Counted from the first letter of the stretch, positions 1-8,014 are shown. The stretch is DNA of 37,214 bases from Cyanothece sp. BG0011 (GCF_003013815.1 NZ_PRLH01000145.1:1-37214), one strand, 5' to 3'. Program-made: numbers and translations. The notes: generated by a model not told the origin, from the letters alone.

Positions 1-321
1 CCCTCTTCTATGACATTCAGTAAGTAACGTCTCAAAATCCTTTAAACTGCCAAAGGTATCACTAATATCATAATAATCACTGACATCATAGCCATTATCA
101 ATCATGGGAGATTGATTAATCGGAGATAACCAAATGGCATCAATGCCTAGGGATGTTTCACTGTTGGGATCACCATCATTTAGATAATCTAATTTCTTGA
201 TAATTCCTTGTAAATCTCCGATTCCGTCTCCATCACTATCGGCAAAAGTTAGGGGATAAATTTGATAAATGACACCAGTTTCCCACCATTTTTCCTCATT
301 AGGGTTTTGGCTTTTTCCCAT
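1..321 (-). CDS. GH13 alpha-glucosidase / trehalose-synthase-type glycosidase, N-terminal part
   Basis: This is the first 107 codons of a gene that runs off the left edge; the ATG is at 321. The protein has no signal peptide, so it is probably cytoplasmic. Residues 16-40 carry the GH13 opening ([20 protein letters not shown]) and residues 60-83 carry conserved region I (IDAIWLSPI followed by NGYDVSDYY). This is the pattern of alpha-glucosidases, oligo-1,6-glucosidases and trehalose synthases, which act on small alpha-glucans. The catalytic Asp/Glu/Asp lie beyond the window, so the exact specificity cannot be told. It lies downstream of bicA on the same strand with a gap of about 280 bp, so a separate promoter is likely. 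Confidence 0.85.
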   Translation of the reverse strand, partial: MGKSQNPNEEKWWETGVIYQIYPLTFADSDGDGIGDLQGIIKKLDYLNDGDPNSETSLGIDAIWLSPINQSPMIDNGYDVSDYYDISDTFGSLKDFETLLTECHRRG

Positions 322-601
322 GTTGAAATTATTTCCTTATTACGGTTAAAGTCTGTTTTGTTCTGACACATTGTAGAGCCTTAATTCTATTATGCCTGAT
401 TACCTTGAATTTTCCTAATGATGAGAGAATCAATTCGTTGAGAAAAATTATGAATGATACTCACATCTTACCCCAGGATAAATCAATTTATCAGGGAAAA
501 TCTGAGTATCAAACACCATCATCATTGATTGTCAAAGTCTCTTTGTTACTACACTTCCCACACTCCTCACCCACTTTAGATCAAGAAGATAAGAGAACGA
601 T

Positions 602-2275
602 CTAAACCTCACTTTGCTCTTCTATTTTATCTGACTCAATGGACATAACCGCTTCTTTGAGAGCCATGGTGCGATCGCTCATAATATGATCAGGAGAAAC
701 AATATCCATCAATCCTAACTTTCTTAAACGGCTTTCTGCTTGTCCACTCACACCAACTAAAAAGACGTGACGACCTTTTTCTACGGCTTCTTGAATGGCA
801 TTTTCTAAGGCTAAAGAAGAGGTTACCCCTAAAATAGGAACCTCTGATAAATCTAACACCAATGCTTGATAATCGTTGATGAGATTATGTTCACGGGAGA
901 TAGCTTTGGCAACACCAAAAATCATCGGACCACTGAGATAGAAGAGTAGAACCTTACCATTCGCTTCTTCTAATAATTTTTTCTCTTCCGGTTTAAGGTC
1001 AATTTCTTCATCATCGTAAGTGATGGCTTTAACTTTATCAGCCCGATGATTTGATAGACGTTCAATGGTGAGAATATTGGCCACAAACACACCGACTCCA
1101 ACTGCTACAATTAAATCTACAAAGACGGTTAATCCAATCACCCCGTACATGATTAAAGCAGCTTTAACAGAGATTTTGTGAGCGCGTTTGAGGAAACCCC
1201 AGTCAACAATATCGATACCGACTTTTAAGGCGATACCCGCTAATACGGCTAAGGGAATACCTTGTAAATATTGACTCAACCCTAATACCACTACCAGTAA
1301 AATTAAGGCCCGACTTAAGCCTGAAACAGCCGTTCTACCCCCAGTTTGAATATTAACTACGGTTCCCATGGTTGCACCGGCACCGGCAATACCACCGAAT
1401 AAACCAGAGACTAAGTTACCCAGTCCTTGACCGATTAATTCTTTGTTAGAATCGTGTTCAGTACGGGTTAAACTGTCTGCTACCAAGGATGTCAACAAAG
1501 CATCGATACACCCCAACATGGCCAATACTAAAGCGTCCACGAACATAGTCCGCAGTTGAGCGGCCGTAAAGGTCGGAACTTGTAAACTGGGCAAACCGAC
1601 GGATATTTCCCCAATACGGCGAATTTCAGCGTCACCAAACAAGAATACAGCAATTAAACTCCCCACAATTAAAGCCAGTAACTGGGGTGGCATATATTTC
1701 TTGAACTTTCTAGGATAGAAGAAAAGAATAGCGACAGTGATAACCGCTAAGAGAGTTTCTAAAGGATTGATACTGCCGATGAGGTTGGGTATATTCTGCA
1801 CGGTTCCAACCACTCCCCCTTTTGGACTCGCTTGGCCGAGAAAGGGTGCAATTTGCAAAATAATTAAAATAACCCCAATGCCTGACATAAAGCCAGAAAT
1901 CACTGTGTAGGGCATCAGGGTAACGTATTTCCCTAGTTTAAACACCCCAAAGAGAATTTGGAACACCCCGGCCAACATGACCACGGTAAAAGCCATGGCT
2001 AACCCCTGCTCAGGATTAGCTGCGGTTAAACTGGCAATCACTGAGGTCATCACCACCGTCATCGGACCGGTGGGCTCAGAGATCAGGGTCGGGGTTCCCC
2101 CGAACAGGGCGGCAAAAAAGCCGATTAAAATGGCTCCCCACAACCCAGAAGACGCTCCGGCACCAGAAGCAACCCCGAAGGTTAACGCCATGGGTAACGC
2201 GATAACTGCGGCCGTTAGCCCACCGAAGATATCGCCCTTGACATTTCTAAAGTGAATCGTGTTGGTAATTGACAT
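602..2275 (-). CDS. bicA: SulP-family sodium-dependent bicarbonate transporter BicA
   Basis: The product is an inner-membrane anion transporter of the SulP family. Its sequence follows the BicA of Synechococcus PCC 7002 (as I recall it) closely from the N-terminus (ITNTIHFRNVKGDIFGGLTA) through the Glu/Pro-rich segment FGGTPTLISEPTGPMTVVMT to the C-terminal STAS domain (about residues 435-540). BicA imports HCO3- with Na+ for the CO2-concentrating mechanism. I chose the ATG at 2275 (557 aa) because family members begin at this point. An in-frame TTG at 2284 would add three residues and has a better spaced AAGGA six bases upstream, so it remains possible. A sigma70-like promoter lies 40-70 bp upstream. 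Many SulP paralogues exist, so sulfate transport is a less likely alternative. Confidence 0.92.
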   Translation of the reverse strand: MSITNTIHFRNVKGDIFGGLTAAVIALPMALTFGVASGAGASSGLWGAILIGFFAALFGGTPTLISEPTGPMTVVMTSVIASLTAANPEQGLAMAFTVVMLAGVFQILFGVFKLGKYVTLMPYTVISGFMSGIGVILIILQIAPFLGQASPKGGVVGTVQNIPNLIGSINPLETLLAVITVAILFFYPRKFKKYMPPQLLALIVGSLIAVFLFGDAEIRRIGEISVGLPSLQVPTFTAAQLRTMFVDALVLAMLGCIDALLTSLVADSLTRTEHDSNKELIGQGLGNLVSGLFGGIAGAGATMGTVVNIQTGGRTAVSGLSRALILLVVVLGLSQYLQGIPLAVLAGIALKVGIDIVDWGFLKRAHKISVKAALIMYGVIGLTVFVDLIVAVGVGVFVANILTIERLSNHRADKVKAITYDDEEIDLKPEEKKLLEEANGKVLLFYLSGPMIFGVAKAISREHNLINDYQALVLDLSEVPILGVTSSLALENAIQEAVEKGRHVFLVGVSGQAESRLRKLGLMDIVSPDHIMSDRTMALKEAVMSIESDKIEEQSEV

Positions 2276-2315
2276 TTTGAACAAGTAATATCCTTGCTGA
2301 CGATGCCAAAATTTT

Positions 2316-2345
2316 ACTATACCTTAATCTTGTTGTCGTTGACAA
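2316..2345 (-). promoter_or_regulatory. Putative sigma70-type promoter of bicA
   Basis: Read on the minus strand, TTGTCA (2345-2340) is followed after 18 bp by TATAGT (2321-2316). The predicted transcription start is near 2309, about 34 bp ahead of the bicA ATG. Only the sequence match supports this. Confidence 0.55.
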
Positions 2346-2896
2346 AATACATAAATTAATGGGAGTGAAACCAGGGATAAATATGACTTTATCGCTTGAA
2401 ACATACTATACAAATTTTGTCAAATTTAATTTTTTAATCGTCATAAAAATATACAAAATGCGTCTAATTTTGGGGCTTTTTTAGGGGGATTTTGCCAACC
2501 TCTGATAGATTTAAAAATCTTTTTTGGACGAGGTAATCAGGGTTTGATCCTATTTTTGGCAAAAATTAGATACCAGAACTCTATTATGAAAATTAGAGTA
2601 TAGCGCAAAAATCCCATGAACTCGTTTACAAATAAAAATTATTCTCAATAAAATATTAAGTTTTATTACAAGTAACGGAATGTAAATTAGGAATTTTAAA
2701 AGTAAGTTTAAGTTAGTGAAAAGTTTTACTTATCTATGAGGGAAAATGCGCGCCGCAAAGCGGATCTCTTCGAGATCGCTTATAGAATAAATATAAAATT
2801 TTTCTTACAAAGAGGAGGGGGTAGCATTATAATAATTGTTGGTGTCTATGAGTTATTGCAGAGACACAAAAAGAGTTGAACAGTTAAGCTAGAAAG
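2346..2896. other. Intergenic region between the bicA promoter and the DUF6745-like gene
   Basis: About 550 bp of AT-rich sequence without a convincing ORF on either strand. It holds the 3' side of the DUF6745-like gene and a pair of back-to-back hairpins at 2753-2777, listed separately. No tRNA, riboswitch or IS remnant was recognised. Confidence 0.5.
2753..2777. repeat. Tandem pair of short palindromes (double hairpin element)
   Basis: CCGC-AAA-GCGG (2753-2763) is immediately followed by GATCTC-TTC-GAGATC (2763-2777), sharing one base. Both stems are perfect with 3-nt loops, and the element is a GC-rich island inside very AT-rich DNA. The look is that of a small dispersed palindromic repeat of the kind common in cyanobacterial intergenic DNA. 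Copy number elsewhere cannot be seen here. Confidence 0.65.
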
Positions 2897-3889
2897 TTAT
2901 TCTAAAATTTCTAAAGAAGTAGCAGCATAACGAAAAATATAAGGTCTGCAATCGGTTTTTTCATCGGGAAAAGAAGTTCCGTAAAATGCTACATAGCAAT
3001 CATAGTCATAAATCTCTTCGCTATACCAGCAATGAGCTACAATTCCATACTCCCCAGTGGAAGGAAGTCTTACTTTCGTACCTGGTTTTATGTATTGGTC
3101 GTTAGTACATTTTTCACCTTCAGGACGCTCTCCCATTCCATGATAGGCATAGACTCCATAATCATCAGCAAATTGCAGTGCATATTCCCATTCAGCATGA
3201 AGTCGGTTTTGGCTATCTAATGATAATTTAATAGGGCGATCGCATACAAAACAAACATTCTCGAACATCGCAACAAAGTCGCATTGCTGCATTAATTCCT
3301 GTATCACCTGCCATTTCTGGCGATCGTACTGTAACTTGAGTTCGGAGATACAAAAATCGAACATACAACTACGACTAAACCAATCAAGTCTAAACAAACT
3401 TCTTATTAGCTTGGAAACTTCTTCATATTGGGTGTCTAAATAGTCAGGATCGATACGCCCCAAATCTTGAAATATTTGCGATTCTACACAACTTTCTACA
3501 CCGTAAGGAAAATGAAACACTGAGAGTTCGCTGTTTGGTTCTCCTTTAAGCAGTGTCTTATTCATGAGTTCGTAAAAAATAGGTTTATCTAATTGTTTTT
3601 CAATTAAATGAAAAAGATGATCATATACTCTTTTCTGAAATTTGTTACGAATGTTGCGTCCTAAATATAATTGATAATTTTCAGTTGCTAAAATTTTTTT
3701 TATCGCACCAAAAGGACTACCAATAAAGATAATTTCTGGGTTACTGTAGTTAATTGTTTTATAAGCCTTTTTAATTGTTGCTGCTGCTTTATCTCTATTT
3801 ATTGGTTTAGTTTGCGTTGCGATCGCTTTCCACTTTTCTATGTATTTAGGGAGAACTATTTCTTGTTCTTCTGATAACTCGGTAATCAT
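2897..3889 (-). CDS. DUF6745-like protein with an extra C-terminal module
   Basis: I chose the ATG at 3889 (330 aa); an upstream in-frame TTG at 3910 would add seven residues and neither has a clear ribosome binding site. The N-terminal part begins with a pattern seen in DUF6745 proteins: LPKYIEKWKAIATQTKPI, then a segment ending in PEIIFIGSPFGA. Around residues 210-255 the family signature is present: a CxxCDRP motif, then QNRLHAEWEYALQFADDYGVYAYHG. Function is unknown in the family. After that signature the expected DUF6745 continuation is replaced by about 65 residues (GTKVRLPSTGEYGIV...) that look like a small beta-barrel of SH3/Tudor type. No signal peptide or membrane segment is visible. 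It stands alone, divergent from the antitoxin gene at 4071, with a 41-nt perfect palindrome just upstream. Confidence 0.7.
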   Translation of the reverse strand: MITELSEEQEIVLPKYIEKWKAIATQTKPINRDKAAATIKKAYKTINYSNPEIIFIGSPFGAIKKILATENYQLYLGRNIRNKFQKRVYDHLFHLIEKQLDKPIFYELMNKTLLKGEPNSELSVFHFPYGVESCVESQIFQDLGRIDPDYLDTQYEEVSKLIRSLFRLDWFSRSCMFDFCISELKLQYDRQKWQVIQELMQQCDFVAMFENVCFVCDRPIKLSLDSQNRLHAEWEYALQFADDYGVYAYHGMGERPEGEKCTNDQYIKPGTKVRLPSTGEYGIVAHCWYSEEIYDYDCYVAFYGTSFPDEKTDCRPYIFRYAATSLEILE

Positions 3890-3915
3890 CGATCTAGAGA
3901 TTTTTATCAATATAT

Positions 3916-3956
3916 TAGCAATGATACTAATACATAATGTATTAGTATCATTGCTA
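3916..3956. repeat. 41-nt perfect palindrome upstream of the DUF6745-like gene
   Basis: Two 20-nt arms pair perfectly around a single central A at 3936; the left arm begins TAGCAATGATACTAATAC. The pairing stops at 3915/3957. It lies 27 bp upstream of the chosen start of the DUF6745-like gene and 115 bp upstream of the antitoxin gene on the other strand. It has no T-run on either side, so an operator or a mobile-element scar is more likely than a terminator. Confidence 0.85.
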
Positions 3957-4015
3957 TTTTAACATTATTCTTAGATCCACCCTATTAAAATTAAACTGCA
4001 ATTACTAAATTTCTC

Positions 4016-4047
4016 TTGACATATGTACAATGATGTATACATACAAT
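4016..4047 (+). promoter_or_regulatory. Putative promoter/operator of the FitA-like antitoxin gene
   Basis: A consensus TTGACA (4016-4021) is followed by TACAAT (4042-4047) at a long 20-bp spacing. The spacer contains two small palindromes, ACATATGT and ATGTATACAT. Autoregulated ribbon-helix-helix antitoxins usually bind such inverted repeats over their own promoter; the assignment here is inference. Confidence 0.4.
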
Positions 4048-4070
4048 ACTATTTCAATGTATAACCAACC

Positions 4071-4304
4071 ATGACCAATATCAATCTTGACAATTTGAGT
4101 AAAGATAATCGCGATCACTTACAACAAAGAGCAGCCATACATGGTCACTCCCTAGAATCAGAACTAGATTCAATTTTAACTAGGGTTTTTGCACCAGAAA
4201 CTACAGAAAATTCTCTTAAAGAGTTATTGCTTGCTATGCCTGATGTGGGAGAAGATGAGGATTTTAATCCTATTAGAGATAACAGTAGAGAAATTTCACT
4301 GTAA
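4071..4304 (+). CDS. FitA-like ribbon-helix-helix antitoxin, toxin partner not seen
   Basis: The 77-aa protein begins TNINLDNLSKDNRDHLQQRA and continues with HGHSLESELDSILTRVF. This is the beta-strand/two-helix DNA-binding fold of FitA/Phd-like VapB antitoxins. The acidic tail (MPDVGEDEDF) is the part that normally wraps the PIN-domain toxin. Such antitoxins are usually followed at once, often with overlap, by vapC. Here the next 86 bp hold no PIN ORF (the overlapping ATG at 4303 closes after 11 codons), and the next gene is a Shedu-like protein. It could be an orphan antitoxin, or it could regulate or neutralise the neighbour; the second idea is speculative. Confidence 0.75.
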   Translation: MTNINLDNLSKDNRDHLQQRAAIHGHSLESELDSILTRVFAPETTENSLKELLLAMPDVGEDEDFNPIRDNSREISL

Positions 4305-4390
4305 TGTTATCTACTATAATCCTTTTGTATAATGATTGAAATCATTTCTATCGAAAAATCAAAGCCACTTGTTTAACCAAATAACTATTT

Positions 4391-5080
4391 ATGAGAATTT
4401 ATCCCCCTGATGAATTTAGAGTCGATCCATATGACATAACGTCACAGCAAGTAGACGAATTTTTATCACTAATAATTAAAAATTCAGATGAGACACAAAT
4501 CAATAATTTTTTACAAGAAAATCTTTCCATATTAGCATTTATTTCTGTTTTTTTTTGGACAGGACATCATGGTGCTTGGATTCTGCCTCAACAATTGATT
4601 AAACCTCGTGTTGGACAGAATAAGGGCTTAAAACCAGATTATTTATTTGCAGGAGATAATTCAGACGGCGTAACTTGGTGGGTATTGGAATTGAAAGGAG
4701 CAAATGAAAAGATTTGGCTTGAGGATAAAAATGGAGATTTTAGATATAGTAATGCAGCGAATAGAGGAGTTAATCAACTTACTAGATATATTGATTACTG
4801 TACTATCAATCAAGGAGCGATTAGGGATGTGTACGGCATCGATTCATTTACAGAACCTAAAGGAATATTACTAATTGGAAGAGCAAAAGAGTTTAAAAAT
4901 AATGAGCAAAAAAGAAATTTAAAACGGAGACATAATCGAAATAATTCTAATCTGAAAATTAGAACATACGATTCACTAATTAATAAAATTAAAGATGCTG
5001 GACAAATTAACTATAAGTTACCTTGGTTACAAAAACTAAAAATAAATTTATTAACAACGCAATTAGAAGATATGGAGTAG
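4391..5080 (+). CDS. Shedu-like (DUF4263) putative PD-(D/E)XK nuclease
   Basis: The 229-aa protein carries the core expected of the DUF4263/Shedu family. A helical segment at residues 35-48 (NNFLQENLSILAF) matches the conserved entry of the domain. D83 sits in LKPDYLF, E100 and K102 sit in WWVLELKG, and Q129 sits in VNQLTRYIDY, together giving a PD-ExK-Q nuclease site. A central strand ILLIGRAKEF follows, and then a basic stretch (NLKRRHNRNN). Characterised Shedu (SduA) proteins are single-gene anti-phage nucleases with a longer N-terminal region; this copy has only about 35 residues before the core. The gene is very AT-rich and sits between two orphan antitoxins. No signal peptide or membrane helix is seen. 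Anti-phage activity is inference. Confidence 0.7.
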   Translation: MRIYPPDEFRVDPYDITSQQVDEFLSLIIKNSDETQINNFLQENLSILAFISVFFWTGHHGAWILPQQLIKPRVGQNKGLKPDYLFAGDNSDGVTWWVLELKGANEKIWLEDKNGDFRYSNAANRGVNQLTRYIDYCTINQGAIRDVYGIDSFTEPKGILLIGRAKEFKNNEQKRNLKRRHNRNNSNLKIRTYDSLINKIKDAGQINYKLPWLQKLKINLLTTQLEDME

Positions 5081-5091
5081 TATAGGTTACT

Positions 5092-5328
5092 TTATTCTTC
5101 CTCATCAATACCATCTCCCACTACACCTTCCCACTCTTGTATTTCTTTCTGATATTGGGGATCTTGAGTGTCTTCAGATAAAGATGCGATCAACTGCTCT
5201 TCTATAACTTTATTTCGATGTTCTGTAAGAAGATTGTTGAGGTATTGGCTACGATTACCCTCAGCCATCTTATCTAAAAAACCGATTAAACTTTCGTCTA
5301 AGGTGATGGCAATTTTTTGTTTTTTCAT
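5092..5328 (-). CDS. Ribbon-helix-helix (MazE-like) antitoxin, toxin partner not seen
   Basis: The 78-aa protein starts MKKQKIAITLDESLIGFLDK, followed by GNRSQYLNNLLTEHR. This is a CopG/RHH DNA-binding domain, with an acidic C-terminus (EWEGVVGDGIDEEE). Similar cyanobacterial antitoxins, such as Synechocystis Ssl2245, are paired with a MazF-type RNase encoded immediately downstream. Downstream of this stop the DNA is the end of the convergent Shedu-like gene, 11 bp away, and no MazF-like ORF is present on either side. The antitoxin is therefore orphaned in this window. It may be a relic, an anti-addiction module, or a regulator acting in trans. Confidence 0.78.
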   Translation of the reverse strand: MKKQKIAITLDESLIGFLDKMAEGNRSQYLNNLLTEHRNKVIEEQLIASLSEDTQDPQYQKEIQEWEGVVGDGIDEEE

Positions 5329-5379
5329 TGGTATGATAATTTTATCGGATGTTCATATCATATTCTAACTATAGTCTCG

Positions 5380-5403
5380 TTGACGGATAACGTTATCCGT
5401 CAA
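5380..5403. promoter_or_regulatory. 24-bp perfect palindrome between the orphan antitoxin and hisS
   Basis: Each arm is 12 nt (TTGACGGATAAC and its exact complement) with no loop, so the site is a dyad rather than an RNA hairpin. It lies 51 bp upstream of the antitoxin start (minus) and 58 bp upstream of hisS (plus). It contains TTGACG on both strands, and its form suits a dimeric repressor operator. The regulator is unknown. Confidence 0.6.
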
Positions 5404-5461
5404 ACTTACTAAAAACAAGGTATCATCAAGCGTAGGAAATTTTTAGGCGAAACACACCCCA

Positions 5462-6763
5462 ATGGGTACTATTCAAACACTACCAGGAACCAGAGATATT
5501 CTGCCAGAAGAGATAGGATACTGGCAATATGTAGAAAGTATAGCGACGCAAATACTCAGTCGTGCCATGTACTATGAAATACGTCCCCCTATTTTTGAGC
5601 AAACTTCTCTGTTTGAAAGGGGAATAGGAGAAGCAACGGATGTTGTGGGCAAAGAAATGTATACCTTTAGCGATAGGGGGGATCGCTCGTTAACGTTACG
5701 GCCCGAAGGTACAGCAGGAGTCGTCCGTGCCTATTTACAAAATAACTTATATGCTGCAGGTGGGGTGCAACGTCTGTGGTATTGTGGCCCAATGTTTCGC
5801 TACGAAAGACCCCAAGCCGGTCGTCAACGACAGTTTCATCAAATTGGGTTAGAATTAATCGGTACAGCCGATCCGAGGGCAGATGTAGAGGTCATTGCCT
5901 TAGCTACGGATATCCTCAAAACATTAGGATTACAAAGTTTAAAATTAGATATTAATTCCGTCGGCGATCGCAATGATAGACAAAACTACAGAGACGCTTT
6001 AGTTAACTACTTTCTCCCCTACAAAGAAGAACTTGATCCCGACTCCCAAGATCGTCTACAACGCAACCCCCTACGCATCCTCGATAGTAAGGATAAGCGG
6101 ACTAAAGAAATTAATCAAAATGCCCCTAGTATTTTAGAACATCTCGGAGAGGCTTCTAAAAAACACTTTGATCAAGTGCAACAACTGTTAACCGATCTTG
6201 GCATCGAATACAACATTAACCCTTGCTTAGTGAGAGGATTAGATTATTACACCCATACCGCCTTTGAAATGATATCCGATGATTTAGGGGCCCAAGCAAC
6301 AGTATGCGGTGGGGGACGTTATGACGGGTTAGTGGAAGAGTTGGGAGGAAACCCTACCCCGGCAGTGGGTTGGGCCATTGGCATGGAACGGTTAATTATT
6401 CTGCTCAAGCAGTTGCAATCATCTCCTGAAATGACCCCAGATATCTACATAGTTTCGCGAGGAGAAGCCGCCGAAGCACAAGGGTTAATTTTAGCCCAAA
6501 AATTGCGAAAAGAGGGGTTAACGGTGGAATTAGACATGAGTGGGAGTGCTTTTGGTAAGCAGTTCAAACGGGCCGATCGCAGTGGAGCGATCGCTTGTAT
6601 CGTTTTAGGAGAGGAAGAAGCCAACCATAAGACCATACAACTCAAATGGTTGCAAAGCAAAGAACAACAAGCCATGACCCAAGCAGAGTTATTGACTAAA
6701 GTTGGGGAACTAATTGAACAACTTGACAGACATAAAAGAACAATGAACCACTCCACACCATAA
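5462..6763 (+). CDS. hisS: Histidyl-tRNA synthetase
   Basis: This is the class II synthetase that charges tRNA-His with histidine in the cytoplasm. The 433-aa length is normal for a bacterial HisRS. Class II motif 2 is [21 protein letters not shown] (about residues 116-136), the histidine-specific segment is [14 protein letters not shown], and motif 3 is [11 protein letters not shown]. The C-terminal anticodon-binding alpha/beta domain follows ([15 protein letters not shown], then [16 protein letters not shown]). The ATG at 5462 opens the conserved [10 protein letters not shown] start. A hypothetical gene begins 5 bp after its stop, so the two are probably cotranscribed. Confidence 0.97.
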   Translation: MGTIQTLPGTRDILPEEIGYWQYVESIATQILSRAMYYEIRPPIFEQTSLFERGIGEATDVVGKEMYTFSDRGDRSLTLRPEGTAGVVRAYLQNNLYAAGGVQRLWYCGPMFRYERPQAGRQRQFHQIGLELIGTADPRADVEVIALATDILKTLGLQSLKLDINSVGDRNDRQNYRDALVNYFLPYKEELDPDSQDRLQRNPLRILDSKDKRTKEINQNAPSILEHLGEASKKHFDQVQQLLTDLGIEYNINPCLVRGLDYYTHTAFEMISDDLGAQATVCGGGRYDGLVEELGGNPTPAVGWAIGMERLIILLKQLQSSPEMTPDIYIVSRGEAAEAQGLILAQKLRKEGLTVELDMSGSAFGKQFKRADRSGAIACIVLGEEEANHKTIQLKWLQSKEQQAMTQAELLTKVGELIEQLDRHKRTMNHSTP

Positions 6764-6768
6764 CAACG

Positions 6769-7857
6769 ATGACCTCCTGGGAATTTTTGATCCAAAAAGA
6801 TGATGATCTTAAATGGTATCCGGCTAATTCTTCTAACTTAGAATTAGAACCTGGAAAATATCGCATTTTGGGAAAATCGAACCGTTTTAATACTGTGGTT
6901 GATGTTCGGATTAGTTCCCCTGATCAACAGACACAATCTTATCAGCGTCGCCTTAATTCCCAGGGGTTAGTGATGGTTCTTCCTTTTACTGAATTAACAC
7001 CTGAAACCTCTTGGAATATTCGTTGTCATGGGGATGTTTTATCGGAATTTTTAGGGGAAAGTTGGACCGAAACCATTACCCTAACTATTTTACCAGCTAG
7101 GGATGAAAGTCCATCGGTTAAGTGTTCTGATGAGTCAGAAAATGAGGTTACTCCTAATGATAAAGCACAGGTATATTTAGAGCAATTAGAAAAACTGATA
7201 AGGGAAAAAATAGAACCTCAATTACATCGAAAACAATCGCCCCAAGAACAGGAAATCAAGGCCCAACCCTTAAAGCCAAAGTCCCTGATTGACGTTAGTT
7301 TAGACCAAGATGAGTTCATTATCAATGCTGGTGAAAGAATAAGTTTATCAGGAACAGTGGAAGGGGTTAATATGCAGGGAGAAATTGCCTTAAATGCTAA
7401 ACTTCGTTACGAATTAATTCATCCTGAAACAGAAGAAATTTTATTATCAGTAGATTACCCGTTATCCGATGAAAAACTACCTTATCATTTTAATCATACC
7501 CTGGTGATTCCTGATGATATGGAACATGATTTTCTGGTTGGGGAGTTAATTTTAGAAACCTTGAAAGGATATCCCTTAAACCATGCTTCTTTTACTGTGA
7601 CCACTCAACATTATTATCCTGTTAATTGCACCATTGAATTGATGGATACTGAAACAGAAGATAGTTATATTTTTGATTTGGAATTAGCAGAAAAAATCAA
7701 CAGTAAACATAGTCATTTACAATTACCTGATACGAATAAATACTCTCGATTATTTCCCTCCCATTTCCGTAAACCTCAGCAAGTATTACCCCCCAAATTA
7801 GAGCATAATTTCCCTATACAAGAACGTAAAGGCTTAAAATTACCAAAAATTAGTTAA
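6769..7857 (+). CDS. Conserved hypothetical protein downstream of hisS
   Basis: I do not recognise this 362-aa protein. It has no signal peptide and no membrane segment. The N-terminal 120 residues and a second block at about residues 180-290 (ISLSGTVEGVN, then LRYELIHPETEEILLS) are rich in alternating hydrophobic strands. They suggest two beta-sandwich-like modules joined by a charged linker with a short helix (YLEQLEKLIREKIEPQLHRK). The C-terminus is basic and proline-rich (FRKPQQVLPPKL). Its start is only 5 bp beyond the hisS stop, so it is probably in an operon with hisS, but nothing in the sequence ties it to translation. Confidence 0.75.
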   Translation: MTSWEFLIQKDDDLKWYPANSSNLELEPGKYRILGKSNRFNTVVDVRISSPDQQTQSYQRRLNSQGLVMVLPFTELTPETSWNIRCHGDVLSEFLGESWTETITLTILPARDESPSVKCSDESENEVTPNDKAQVYLEQLEKLIREKIEPQLHRKQSPQEQEIKAQPLKPKSLIDVSLDQDEFIINAGERISLSGTVEGVNMQGEIALNAKLRYELIHPETEEILLSVDYPLSDEKLPYHFNHTLVIPDDMEHDFLVGELILETLKGYPLNHASFTVTTQHYYPVNCTIELMDTETEDSYIFDLELAEKINSKHSHLQLPDTNKYSRLFPSHFRKPQQVLPPKLEHNFPIQERKGLKLPKIS

Positions 7858-8014
7858 TAATTCGTTATGTATTGATTATTCTATATCTAATCTATTTGAA
7901 TTGTGAACAAATGGCCGAGGAAAAGCAGCCTTGTTAGAGAAAATTTCTACAACCTATTTAGACTTGCTTTATAATAATTAAGTAATGTGTAGTTTAATTT
8001 TAGAGGACAAAGAG

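Noticed and set aside
562-570. ACTCCTCAC, resembling the core of the cyanobacterial small RNA Yfr1
   Set aside because: The core does not continue correctly and no terminator hairpin follows, so a Yfr1 gene is not supported.
405-605. Plus-strand 66-aa open frame between the GH13 and bicA genes
   Set aside because: It starts at TTG without a ribosome binding site, has no recognisable pattern and lies in an ordinary promoter region.
4303-4390. Possible PIN-domain toxin start overlapping the FitA-like antitoxin stop
   Set aside because: The overlapping ATG frame closes after 11 codons and shows no PIN residues.
6445-6795. Minus-strand 116-aa frame across the hisS end
   Set aside because: It is antisense to a highly conserved gene, with Cys/Ser-rich shadow composition.
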